Origin: Epiperipatus broadwayi
Lineage: Eukaryota; Onychophora; Udeonychophora; Euonychophora; Peripatidae
Reading direction: 5' to 3'
Length of the DNA: 64,000 bases
Assembly: GCA_028023455.1 (NCBI GenBank)
Contig: JAQFVV010000013.1
Coordinates: 15,264,258-15,328,257 of the forward strand
Shown one piece after another: positions 1 through 12,099 of the stretch. The number at the start of each line of letters is the position of its first letter. Within the stretch, counting starts at the first letter, position 1. Made by a program: the position numbers and the translations under genes. The notes under the pieces were generated by a model. The model ran no database searches. It worked only from the letters and a program-made list of their open reading frames with translations, and was not told the origin of the DNA.

Positions 1-360
1 AAGGGTACATATAATGAAGTTATGGAAGAATAAATATGAAAAAGGTCATACAGAAAGTGAATTATTGGTTTTTATGCTGGGTTTGGGAAAAGATAAGGGG
101 GATTTAGATATAAAGGCTATAGAGTTGACAAAGATTATGTTGTTGAAATGGGATGGAGCAAGAATATGGGAAAACTTAGAGTGAGGAATGGAAAATAAAG
201 TGGCTAACAGGTTTATCTGGGCATAATTGCTGATATATTCTTGAGTTCGTTTAAGGAGAAGCCACAGTACATCACATCACTAACAGGTTTCTTTGGGCGT
301 AGTGGCTGAGAGACTTTTCGATAAAGGAGAAGCCAGTGCATTGCAGACTATTAATAACAA
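1..360. repeat. Two imperfect ~79-bp tandem units in an unidentified repeat relic
   Basis: Two adjacent segments, about 204-272 and 283-350, share the string ctaacaggttt at the start and aggagaagcca near the end, with a diverged middle. This looks like an old tandem duplication. The upstream 200 bases are relatively purine-rich and give short peptide-like stretches broken by stops, as expected of a decayed coding repeat cut by the window edge. No family could be named. Confidence 0.5.
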
Positions 361-2200
361 AACCTGGTAATTTTATACTTTAGTCAATATTAAAAAAAAT
401 TTCAAAGTAAGAAAAAAACTTTTTATGTGAAATATCTTTCTGTATAAGATCAGGAATAAATTATTTGTTTGCTTTATTATTTCTGTATTAATTCTTTGAA
501 ACAAATCAATTTTGTTCAAAAATATATTGAATAAACATTTTATCATAAATTCTCAAAAAAAAATGTGTTTGGTCACAATTCACTCGTGATTTCATTCATA
601 ACAAAAGTATTTCCCTCATGGTGTCAGAATTTTCCCCCCATAGGTGTTTTATCTTCATATATGCTTTATTATTTTCTAATTATAATATTTTGAAAGATTT
701 TTGACATCATATGTCATCTAATCAGATTTTCTGTATTAGTTTACAATAATTATCATGACAATATTCATATTATAATTGCAATAGGTGAGCATGTAAATAA
801 AAGATAAGTTCAAATTCCCTTTTTTTAGTTTTACATTGTCTGATTATCAAATATTTTATTTCTTCTAGAATAAAGCATATGTTAGTTCTCTTCATTTGAA
901 CTTGTCATTTCATCCATGCAGTGATCATTCATCAAAATGTTAACACATAAACAGCTATATATCACTTTAGCAATTTCATTGCTCCAATCATTATAAACTT
1001 TATTGACACATAATTAAATAAGATCTAAATATTGTTATCATAAGTTTGTAATTAGTATTGAAAACAAGTTTAGGCTTCAGTTTTATAATATTTAAGACAC
1101 TTTATTCTTAGTTTACACTGTCACTATATCTGATTTATCAGGAAATGTTTCTGACATATAGGTCTTTTTTTATTTATTATTTTATAAAGATTACTTATAC
1201 TTGAAGTTCTCTCTTATAGTGTGATCTTTCATCCAATTTCTTACAATTTTCTCATGGTCTCCATAGATTATTACTGCTCCCTCTTAATTTCCTTTATTCA
1301 TTTATGCTATTCATTTACTATGAGTAAACTTTCACAAAAACTATTGCCAATTTCTCTTATTTTTCCTCATCATTGCATTAATTCATTTCTAGGGTTGATA
1401 TGTCTCATTAAATATTTTGAGCATTCTTTCCATGTTTGCTAGCATTTGCATTAATTGGCCAGCTGGTATACCTAACTCCATTTTAACTGTTTAATTTTGT
1501 TTCATTATTCTAAATAATATATTCTTAATTATACAAATCGACTTAATATTTTTATACTAATATTGTTTTTGGTGAATCTATAGCTTCATATCTTCATGAT
1601 TAATTATTTTAATATCAATTAAAACTATAGTTAGGATTTATTTTAACTTACCTTTAAATATTGAATTGTTTTTTTCTCTTGTTCGAATTTTCAAATATGA
1701 TTATTTATGACTCGTGATATATTTAGTTATCTTTGTGGTCGCTCATTCCAATTGACAATTTATATAATGGAAATATCAGTAAAGTCGCATGATGTGAAGT
1801 AATAATGATGTAAGATGAATCTCTAAATTGGGAATAAATTTATGCAATAGTAATATATGTGATGAATCCAGCGGTAAGTAAATTATGCCTATCTCTGTTA
1901 GCTTCACTTTAGCTACCAAACCTATAAACGAGACAAGTTGTTACTTTGTACATCCAAAGAACAATAAATAAATTTGGAAATTTAATAAATCTGTTGTTGC
2001 AAATAAACTTCAAACATTTTTATGGGATTTTGAATCTCTGAGCCAGTTTTTGTGATTTAATTTTTTTTAATATTTCTAGATCTATTGCACTTTTTTTTTG
2101 TGGTGTCTGTAATATAACTAAAATCCAGATGTGAATCATTAAACTACCTTTGATAAACTTAATTTATAGTTATATATGTTAAATAATACTTAGATTTACA
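361..2200. other. AT-rich non-coding stretch
   Basis: No frame longer than about 70 codons is present. The one such frame (1221-1442, plus) is a low-complexity hydrophobic translation of T-rich sequence with no recognisable motif. Homopolymer T runs are common. Nothing else could be supported here. Confidence 0.6.
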
Positions 2201-4440
2201 TTACATGTATAATTCAAGGAGAAAGTCTCTTACCTAATTAGGTATATAATTAAATTTATAGGTAAGTGCTGAACCATATAGAATATTTATGGGAAGTAAC
2301 ACCTGTTGTATTTGATATTTCCTTTTAGTCTAAAACATTTGCTAGAGATTTTCAGCATCTATTGAATTCACTTGGAAGTTTATGGCATATATTGTATTTA
2401 GTTTGCAGCAATATACTCGTCATGCCCCCCCCCTCCAATTTAATATTAGATTGACTATGGTGTTTTGTAGATACTTTATATATTCCTTTCAGTACATTTG
2501 TTTGGGTTTTATACCTTACTAATCCCCTACTGCCTTGTCCTGAGCTTGTTTCTTGATTTGCATACTGAATTTCTTATTGTCTTTCTACTCACAGCAATTG
2601 TTGATGTATGCTCTGTATTCACTGCTATTTCTTGAATCTATAATCAGATATGTCTGTCATTAGATCTGGATAAATTCTCATTATCACCTTACTTATCATT
2701 GGCTTTGAATTTAACGCTGACAAGATCTCTAGGCTCATAAATACTCATATGACTTTGGGTTTTGACTCTGAATTTTGCTTTTGTGCACATGGTTTAAGTT
2801 TTGAGTGTTTTTGATGTCTTCTGCCTCTTTGAAACCCTATCTATTTTACAATAAACATGAATTCCAATCAAATTCTCAATTTTGATAATTGACCATTTTT
2901 GTCTTCCAATGTATATTTTTCTACAAACTTTATCCCCTGTACCTATATATTTTTGTGGTATTGGATATATTCTTTTTTTTTTTTTTTCCAAAAGAGTAAA
3001 TTGTTACCTATTTAGTGCTTTTAAAGATAGCTGTGGAGGAATGCTAAATTAATAATACATGACCTATTCCAGTACTTCAACCTTCATCCATCTCCTTGGA
3101 TAATTACATTTTTGCCTCCTATATAAGATCGATTCTGCCATGCCATTATTTTACATGTGAAGTAATGATGCAAGCATGAGTTTAATATTATTTATTATAT
3201 AAAATTCCAGTAAATGCTACTATATTTTTCTGAAACTACTGTAGAATACCCATAATATTTTTAAGGTCTCCATATCTGCATGGTAAGAATATCTATGATT
3301 TCCAATCTCTTTTTGTAGGAATGTTTTTTCTCCAAGTGCCTGTGGGATATATATATATATTTGCAAGGTTAGGAATCTGTGGTATTTAGCCATGCTATGA
3401 CAGATATTCTATCCAACAATTCAACACTACTTTGAATATTCAGATCAGTCTCTGCCTATAACCTTTATGATGTATTTTCTATGCATGATTTCTAGATGCC
3501 CCAAGGAGATTCAGAATTTGTTTTTGATCTTTAGTAAGTATAATCACTTGTGGTGCCCAAGTAATTCAATTATCTATAATTTATATTTAATGGTATTTAG
3601 CACAATATAAATTTTACATTTAAATTATTTTACCTTTTCTTAACACTTATAATGAGTTAATTAGATCACAGAACATTTTGTGATTTTTTTTTGACCATCC
3701 TGATTAGCCCATTTTCCTACTGATTATTTTTGTTTTTCTCATCTGCCTGATTATATATAAACATAGATAATTAACTTACTGCATCTGTTTGCTTTCTGCA
3801 CTCTATTTCAAAGTTATAAGCAGACAGTATGTTACAATAATATACTATTTTGCACTCAATATCAGTTGTGATAGATCTTTTGGTAGATATGGATTATAGT
3901 CAGTAATAATTGTTCATTTGGTTCGTACTTCATTAACTATTGGTATCTGGATCCTGATTAGTCTATTTTCCTACTGATTATTTTTATTTGCTCTTCTCAT
4001 CTGCCAAATTATATATAAACATAAGTAATGCATCTGTTTGCTTTCCTGTACTTTATTTCAAAGTTATAAGTAGACAGTATGTTAAAATAATATACTATTT
4101 TGCACAAAACCAGTTGTGATAGATCTTTTGGCTCCCTGAATCCTTAGAAATAATTTATAGTCAGTAATAGTTGTTCATTTGATTCATTGAAAACTTTGGG
4201 AACTTTTGTATTGCTAAAAATATTACCAAGATCTTTCTTGTCTATTTGAGAATAATTGCAATTAAGCCTTGGCTATTGTAGGCTAAAATTGCTTTAACCA
4301 CTATAGTTAATGCATCACAAATCATGGTTATTTTGTTTTCCATGTTAAAGTCCTGTAATAAAAACAAGGATTTTTAATTTAGTAAACTAAAGTCTGATTA
4401 TTACCTCACTTCCAGCTTGAATGGTTGAGCTAGTTCCATT
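2200..4440 (-). pseudogene. Decayed Ty3/gypsy pol fragment (RNase H to integrase C-terminus)
   Basis: Read on the minus strand, 4.2-4.3 kb gives a piece like the gypsy RNase H segment, with AIQKF corresponding to the usual A(V/I)xKFHxYLYGR block. The 3.7-3.85 kb stretch gives LSAYNFEIE followed by a Q-T-DAVS tail, matching the typical 'LSxYxFxIxYR...ADALSR' junction after RNase H. Near 2.25-2.35 kb NTTGVTS and a following ILYG piece resemble the integrase C-terminal 'TTGxxPAxLLxGR' block. Frames shift repeatedly and stops are frequent, so it cannot encode a protein. Its order (RNase H at high, integrase at low coordinates) fits a minus-strand element. Family assignment rests on short motifs only. 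Confidence 0.5.
3697..4183. repeat. ~250-bp direct duplication inside the minus-strand gypsy relic
   Basis: Positions about 3697-3925 and 3950-4183 are two direct copies. Both contain cctactgattatttt, tttcaaagttataag, gacagtatgtta and gttgtgatagatcttttgg in the same order, with scattered substitutions and small indels between them. The duplication covers the RNase H tail of the relic, so it occurred after or during decay of that element. Confidence 0.8.
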
Positions 4441-6094
4441 TTTTTATGGATAAAACTTTCATTATAATTTACAAGACTCAAAAAATGCCTGAAAACCAAC
4501 TTTTATTTTCAATTAAAATTATTATGAAGAAAATTACTTGGAATTTTAAACTAGGACTTATTTTAAAACTTAAAGTTTTAAATTTATTTTTTCATTTAGA
4601 AATTCCAAATTAACATTATAAAAATTAAATTAAAATATCCAAGTTAATTTTTAATTTATCAAAATGTATAATTTTATTACTAATATTGTGTATGGTCTAC
4701 CCATTTGATGAACTTACATAATACCATATGGTTAAAAACTAATCAATGAAAAAAAAGATGTCCACATTTATTAAATTGATGACTTCAAGAGTACATTAAA
4801 TAAAAATCAAGAAAAATAATGTTTTCTATAAAAATTATTTATTTATCAAAACACTACGAGTTATTTAACAAAAAATGCATTGATGACAGACAAAATGTAC
4901 ACAGAAATAATATAGAATGTCCCTATTTATTCTTAAATTTTACGATGTTTCCATTTATTCTTTAACTTACTGTTATAAGTATATATTAAATTAAGTAAAA
5001 GATATATTTTGCAATAAAAAATATATGTAAAATAAAGTGAAGAATATATTTTATAATAAAAAATATATACTAAATAAAAGAAAGCAAAACATAGTCCATG
5101 AACAAAATGTGTACAAAATAATAATAAGCAATATTTAATGTACTTTTGTAGATCATAAATATAAGAAAAAATATGGACATCTTAAACTTTAGAATAAATG
5201 CAGGCATTTGTTAAGGATTTGTATTTCTGCATACATTTAGCAGTGATATATTTCTTTTGTTAAATAATTTATATTGTTTTGAAAAATAAATTATTTTTAT
5301 TGTAAAATATATTATTTTCTTGATTTTATTTAATATATTGCTGCAGCTTTGAATTGAAGAATGCAGACATTTTACCTTTATCAATAATACTCCAAAAATC
5401 AATAAAACTGCAGACCATAAACTTTATTAACACTATAAAATTTCCCTTCACATTGCATGGCCTAAACAGTTATTTGCACCTCATCCCAGTATTAGTAACC
5501 AATCTTAATTTTTATACCATGAATTTCTTAACTACTTGGGGTTTAGTCTAAAATTTTGAAATGATAACATTTTACTTGTAACTATAGGTTAAACTATTTC
5601 CATTATCTAATATTAATTATTAAATGTCTTTTAGAAAAATTCAAATTATTTAAACTGTTTTAATTTATTCAGATATTAGTAATAGAATGCAATTTTTCAA
5701 AATATATTATTTTCCTATCTTCATCAAATACTGCCAGCCTGCCCTGTGACAGTATTAACATGAGAATTGATATTCATGAATACTGAATTTAAAGTGACAT
5801 TCTAAACAACTAGGCAACTCTATTAAAGGCAATATTCAAAAGAAATTTTATATATTTCTTTATGAAGATCCTCCTGCTTTCTGTATTTTTTCTTAAGAAT
5901 AAGGTTAATATGAGAATTCTAACATTAAGAATTATGACACTAAATTAATTTATGGGTTATATGCCATTATTTTGTGAGCAACTCCTCTAAATATTTTTTA
6001 TTTCTCTATCCAGTATTTTTGTTTTTTACCAATTGAACATATGTCCAGTAATACTTGCATGGTCTGCTATTTTAGACAGTATATTCTTGCAACG
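4440..6094. other. AT-rich non-coding stretch
   Basis: No convincing coding or RNA gene. Short frames at 5211-5402 (minus) and 5354-5551 (plus) overlap each other and carry no recognisable motif. The related strings aagatatattttgcaataaa and agaatatattttataataaa near 5.0-5.06 kb form a small local AT-rich duplication. Confidence 0.6.
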
Positions 6095-6694
6095 TGTGTA
6101 TATTTTAAATAAAAACAAATATATTAAGACATACAAACATAAGATATAATTTTGTCAGATCTGCAAATTTATCAATAAAATGTTTTATATTGTTTCAAGA
6201 ATATATCAATTGAAAATATTTTCATGATTAAAATTATTACAGAGAATGCAATACTATTAAAAGATGCCACTGGAGTGAAGCAGTAAGCTGTTGGGACAAT
6301 TAGATGGCTTATACTGTCTATTTCCACTGAAGGTGAAAACAGAATCTTGTTCTATATATACAGCCTTACCTAATTATATTATTGTGTAATTATGCATGAA
6401 CTCATGCAACTACTGCAGATAAATACACTCAAGAACTAATACTGTGTGCATAAATCAATGTTGCATATGCTTGTAATTAGTCTATGTATTCAGTTTAATA
6501 GCATGAAATAAAAGAGTTACTTCCGTGTTTTCATTGTTTATTCTATATAGTATTAATTCCCTTTTCCTGCAGTCACAACTGTATAATTGTAGGTAGTGTG
6601 ATCAAAATATAGCAAATAACATGGAAAACTCACAACTTCAATGTTTCAGAACTTAACCAGCAAGAATCTAAAAAATAATAAAAATATATTCAAA
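6095..6694 (+). repeat. Probable 5' LTR of gypsy relic A
   Basis: This segment is repeated in direct orientation from about 10226. Shared strings in order include aaatatattaag, acaaacataa, atatattgttt, and the run ending in agagaatg, followed by a weaker match around cactgaag. It begins TGTGTATAT, compatible with the TG start of LTRs, and ends just before a primer-binding-site-like sequence at 6697. Divergence between the two copies is substantial, so the element is old. The right boundary is inferred from the primer site rather than from a visible CA end. Confidence 0.6.
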
Positions 6695-6696
6695 TA

Positions 6697-6714
6697 TGGT
6701 GTCAGCATAATGGG
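6697..6714 (+). promoter_or_regulatory. tRNA-Leu-like primer-binding site of gypsy relic A
   Basis: The string tggtgtcag followed by cataatggg resembles the common gypsy primer site complementary to the 3' end of tRNA-Leu, whose acceptor end is ...CTGACACCA. It sits directly downstream of the 5' LTR candidate, as expected for minus-strand priming. The last half is imperfect. Confidence 0.55.
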
Positions 6715-7849
6715 GTACTTATACATTTGATATTAAGCCCACAGAGTGCTAAACCTATGTAAAACAGCTCCACATTATTTTGTTAATTCCATAAAAGAAG
6801 GCAATTATCACCTCACTCCTATTTGCTGGTTCTTGGGTAAGAGAACTAGAAAACATGCTTTATGAATCTGACAAACCTGAAAATATACCCTACACAGAAT
6901 AACTAATTTATAGATCACTATAATTCTGAATTCTTCAAATATATATCTTATTCACCTGCATAATAGACACCAAAAAGGAAGAGGGGTGTTATTTTAAAAG
7001 AGCAAATATGACTGACCTAAGAAAGTCTACAAGTTATCATTAGAAACAGTCACTATATTGTTATGCAATGGAATCTCAATATGCACTTCTAATTGCTATG
7101 CCCCTAGACTTATGGTTTTAAATCAGGGTGAAACTATGAACAATTTTCAGTTGGCTGAATCAAGCAATAACAATGGTCATTACAAGACTATCAAAACAAC
7201 TTACTTGAACCATTAACCCTTAAAAGTGTTACTAATTATAAAACATGGCAAAGAGTTCTATGAACCTAGTGCAAGTAATATCAAACAAAAAACAACCCTC
7301 TGTGAATCCAAATTGAAACCTATCAAAAAGAGAAAATTGTTTGTTATTGCAGTATAATCCTAAACACACTGAAAAACTATTAACAGAAAAAATTGACAGT
7401 TAAGACAAAATAAGCCACTTATCAAAAATTTGCTGTCTACAGCTAAAACTGACAAAAATATAAAATTTCAGAGAGATTAAACTCATCGCAAACAAATCCA
7501 ATATTGGAATTAATAAAGTGAGTGGAGATAGTCTCTGACAGGTAATGATAACAAAATCTTTAATAAAAAAAAAGAGCACAGCTATGGTATTATTTCATAG
7601 ATGGACTGGACTTTGCTATCCAAAGAGATCAAAAATTACTCCCAAGTTAATGAGATCAAAAATATTAAGGCAAGAAATATAAATGGCAAACCTATCAAAA
7701 TAATAAATATACTTAAAGTATGAATTAAAATCTTCATAGTAAAGAGTAAAGCAAAACTTATTAACTCACAAATGATTTAAAATCTTAGGTGTAAAAAATA
7801 TGCTAAGTAAATAAAAAGACAATGGAAAGAGAAGTACAGATTAAATATT

Positions 7850-9740
7850 CAAAATTATTTATATCAGAACAATAAAAAAATTAAGATGGACTTGGTTATC
7901 ATCAACTTGCATGGAGGTATAAAACCCTACACTGCAAAGCTTGCAAGATATCTTTTGCTTTGAAAACTCAAGTCAAAGAAATTTCACATATCCTTGTTAA
8001 AAAAAGAATATTAATGCTTATTGAAAATGCATAATGATCCATTCCCATAGTTATTACCTTGAAGGTCAATGGCCAAATTTGAAAATGCGATAATCACAAT
8101 GATTGGCAATAAAGATTTACCCAAAAATCTTGGTCCAGTTTTAATGGTAAAATCCAAAATTCTTTGCAAAGTTTATATCTCGATGCAATTTTTCACAAAA
8201 TAACAGTATTCGAAGAAATGCGCTAAGCCCTGCCTATTGTAACTGATAAATGATTGTTTTAATATAATTATCTTCCTTTCAGAATAATTACAGTCTGGAT
8301 CATTTTCCAAGCCAAAATTGCCATATTTCAATAACATATTAATAATTGCAAACTCAGAAATACTATAAGATAAGATTTAAAAAGTATAATCAACTATGAT
8401 TTTGAAGCAAAACTCAATTCCAATAAATACATATCGTTTGTAAAGAAAAATTCCTACACAACATTATTTTGATGTAAGCATAAAACCTGATCTTGAAACA
8501 GTTAAAAATGTATAGAGGCTGAAGAATGTAAAATAAATGCAGACATTTCTGGGACTTGTGAATCTCTTTGAATGTTTTTGTAGGGAAAACTACATATGGA
8601 TACAATCTATATGAATCACTTCATAAAAAACTGATCTTAGAATAAACTACAGTAGATGTATTTGGGCTATATATTTTCATTTTGATAATAGTTTGAACTT
8701 AGCCCTAATAATTGATGCATCAGAATATGAAATTGGAACTGTACTCAGCCAACTATCTAATTATGGTGACCATCTAATAGCATTTATGTGAATATGAATA
8801 TCAGAATGACCATCCAATATTAATATCAATAGGAGTGTCAAATTTACCATCCAATAATATTTATGACAATAGAAGTGTCAGAATCTGAAAAAAAATCAGT
8901 CAAGAGGCGTTAGCTGTTATATGTGTTATTAAGAAATTTCATCAGAATCTGTATGATCATCTATTTAAAATTATAATGGATGATTTTCCAATAAAAATGT
9001 TGCATGAGAACATTTAAAACCAAGAATGGTGCACTGGTACAATAAATTATTAGTGTACAATTATGAGTTACAATTTAAATCAAGAAACCAAATATAGCAA
9101 GTAGATGCTTTCTCATGTGGACCAGATGTAACTGTGGAAACAAAAAATATTATAGCAGTAAATTATGTAGACAATTAAGAGCTAAAGCTGGCAAATTGTC
9201 AATCCATAGCATCATGAATAAAGACCAATCCTGACTACTAGATGCTTTTGATAAAGAATGGTTGGTATAAAAAATGACCAGAATTTCTTCTTTGTGGAAT
9301 TTGCATGAGAAGTTACCAACAAATAAGAGTTTCATTATTCCTGCTGATAAAATTATAATATTGTTTTAATGATGTATCGAAAGAAACAGTTACAGCTATG
9401 TTATAGCCTGGGATTGATTTGAAATATTAAAGGCTACATTAAAAATAAAGAAAAACTGAGAAATCTTGGAGCCATGTGCACATTTATCACATGGATCTGT
9501 CCAAAGATCACACATTTCTAATATTGAGTAACACTGACTTTAAATAAATGTAAAATTGGCAAGAATATGAGACAGTGGAAGCAATCATATTATTAAGAGA
9601 AATATTTAATTGTCATGAATCATCTGACATCCTCATGTCCAATAATGGTACAAGAATTTGAGTATTTTTTTAGCTGAATTGAATTCCATCATATCACCCT
9701 AAATCAAACATTATAGCAGAGGAAGCTGTATAACTTCTAA
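7850..9740 (+). pseudogene. Decayed Ty3/gypsy pol of relic A (RT, RNase H, integrase)
   Basis: Motifs occur in the standard order on the plus strand. Near 8.54-8.6 kb, TFLGLVNLFECFC matches the RT-thumb block 'FLGMVNYYRKFI'. At 8.72-8.8 kb, DASEYEIGTVLSQ matches the RNase H core 'DASxxxIGAVLSQ'. At 8.9-8.95 kb, QEALAVICVIKKFHQNLY matches 'KEALAIxxxxKKFHxYLYG'. At 9.03-9.12 kb there is a YNYELQF...DAFS tail. Integrase remnants follow: HIYHMDLSKDHTFLI (like 'WxRxHxDxAGPxxGxxFLI'), SNNGT, and a YHPKSN...AEEAV block at about 9.69-9.73 kb. Stops and frameshifts throughout make it non-functional. It lies between the LTR-like repeats at 6095 and 10226, giving an element of about 4.7 kb. Confidence 0.8.
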
Positions 9741-10225
9741 AATAAATGTTAATTAAGGTTTATATAGTTAATATATTAAAATGCCTATGCTGTATCAATG
9801 CATAAATATACATAACTAGAGCAAATTAAACCATACTCAATTGAAAAAAAAAAGTTTTTAAAAAATGTGGATAGAAGAGATTATTATATAAATAGTTTAA
9901 AGTTATATAGTGGAAAATTAAACTGCATTTGGATTGTATACTCATTGCCACAATAACCACATCCAATTGAACTGAAAAAATAACACTGAAGGCAAAATAA
10001 ATCCTGCTTACATAAATGATAAAAATAGTTTAACTATTGAAACAGATGGAGCTAGTTTACTGGCAGAAGATGTATGTTCAGAACACTCAGAGAGTGAACA
10101 TTAATCTCTCAAATGTCACAAAGAAAAGAAAATAGTATATAATACAAACTATGGCATACTTGAAGGATTAGAAGTGCTGCAATTGGTAAATTTGTAGTTC
10201 TCAGAAATGAGATGGTGTAGTGCAG

Positions 10226-10760
10226 TGAGTGTATATATTTGAATGAAAATAAATATATTAAGTATGCACAAACATAAAATATAATTCAATACAGGTCTAT
10301 GCTTTACATTAATAATGTTATATATTGTTTTAGGAATGCATCAAATGGAAACATTTTTGTAATTAAAAACTACTGCAGAGAATGAGACACTTCAGCCGGC
10401 AAGCCAACAAAACAGACAGCTAATGGAAAGATAGACTTATACCCAGTATATTTTACTGAAGATATAAAGAGAAATCTAGGAATATATATAGGCCTATTCA
10501 TCTATTACACTTCAGGTCTCATGTAATGAAAGCAGATAATCTCTGCCATTAGCTAATAGTGTATATCCACGGTGTATGTATTATATTTACATGTAATGTT
10601 TTAATGGACTAATGGGTGCTGAAACATTTTTAATAAATGGGAATTCTATTTTTACAATCTAGTTATAATTTCAAGTCACAGTATTTTCAAAGCAACAATC
10701 AATAAAAACTTGTGCAAGCTAAAATAATAATATATATTGCTTAAGCTACTTTTTAATCTA
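10226..10760 (+). repeat. Probable 3' LTR of gypsy relic A
   Basis: This is the direct copy of the 6095-6694 segment. It starts TGAGTGTATA, shares aaataaatatattaag, acaaacataaa and the segment ending gagaatga, and is placed just after the integrase remnant. Its 3' portion (about 10607-10760) is itself similar to 10922-11065, which I take to be the start of the LTR of the next gypsy element. The right boundary is therefore uncertain. Confidence 0.55.
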
Positions 10761-10889
10761 ATAATGCCTTTATTTTTGGTTAGTACACAATCTCTTAAAT
10801 GAATTTATAACAAGACAATGAATATAATTAGGTATGAGAAGTACAAGTATCACAAACTTCTCTTCTCATTGAAAATCAGAATTCTCCCA

Positions 10890-11396
10890 CAGTGAGTTGT
10901 ATATGTTAATTTAATATTTTAATGGACTAATAGAGTATGAAGCTTCAATAAACAGAAATTCTATTTTTAAAATCTAGTTAAAATTTCCAACCTAAAGTTT
11001 CCAAATACAATCAATTAAAATTTGTTATTCAAGCTAAAATAATGATAGACACTTTTTAATCAAAAAACAGGTTAACACTCAAGCTTTAAAATAAACTTAT
11101 AGCAAAAAACAGCCTGGGACACCTGGTATATTACAGCAGGTTATAAGGTAATTTTAGCATTATTTACAATTTTTATGCTTGGTAACTGTACATTAATAAA
11201 AACAAATATTCTAACAATCAAGTTAACATTTTAGCACAAATATTTCAGTATAATTTATTCACCCCAATTGTTTCTCTCCCTCTTTTTTTTTTATAATGTT
11301 ATATATTTTTATATCTTACCAATATAAAAACAATATTACATATGTTTATCATTCTGATTGCATATGTATTTAAGATTAAAGCAAAAATTACATTAC
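10890..11396 (+). repeat. Probable 5' LTR of gypsy relic B
   Basis: About 10922-11065 resembles 10607-10760 of the preceding LTR (shared taatggactaat, gaattctatttttacaatc-like and aagctaaaataat strings). About 11100-11290 is repeated at 15940-16125 (shared gcaggttataaggtaatttt-like, tatttacaat, acattttagc and a T-rich tract). The segment ends immediately before a second primer-site-like TGGTGTCA. Together these suggest the 5' LTR of a second, related gypsy copy. No clean LTR edges are visible. Confidence 0.5.
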
Positions 11397-11398
11397 TC

Positions 11399-11408
11399 TG
11401 GTGTCATT
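11399..11408 (+). promoter_or_regulatory. Possible primer-binding site of gypsy relic B
   Basis: TGGTGTCA occurs just downstream of the LTR-like repeat and matches the first eight bases of the tRNA-Leu-type site seen in relic A; the remainder is not conserved. On its own an 8-base match would be weak, but its position between LTR-like sequence and gag/pol remnants supports it. Confidence 0.4.
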
Positions 11409-12099
11409 TTTATTCCAATGGCATTTAACTTCCTTTGCGTAGGGCTATAGCTGTATAATTATAGAGAGAGGAAGAACAAAACAGCAATATTTAGATGCTG
11501 ACAAATGCTCCAAAAAATCAAATTTTGGGATGTTCCCTTTGTTCTTTAGAAGAAAATGGGCTAGCTTTTCATTCTTTGATCATTTTTGACCTATGGATAT
11601 GATAGTCTACAAGTTCAAGAATTAGTATGCAGCTTTAAAACAAACTTATGTATGTTTTAATGTATAATAAAATACTTAAAATTCCAACTCAAGTTTGCAT
11701 CTCGATATGTAACAATTAAATGATGAGAATAAGATAGATTTGTCTAAATAATTCACACATTTCTATAAGCAATTGAATGCAGTAAAGTCAAATAGTGAAT
11801 AAATCAAGATACCATTTGGAAATCTTTAATAATAGCTTGAATAAGATCTCTTAAAGAATTTGTTCTGACTTGCCTGGTGAGTATACTTGGATAGTAGGTG
11901 CCATGCTTATGAAATAAAAAGTTCACTAGTGTGGCTCAACTGCTTACCACTTTTTCATGTCACAAAAAGTCCCTGTAAATAATGCAAAGATATAAATACA
12001 CCAATCAGGGAGCTGATGAAAATACTTTGTGAAGGATGGCAATAATCTGTGATTCTGGAATATTCCTGGAGAAATATGAAAGATCATCATACATTGCAA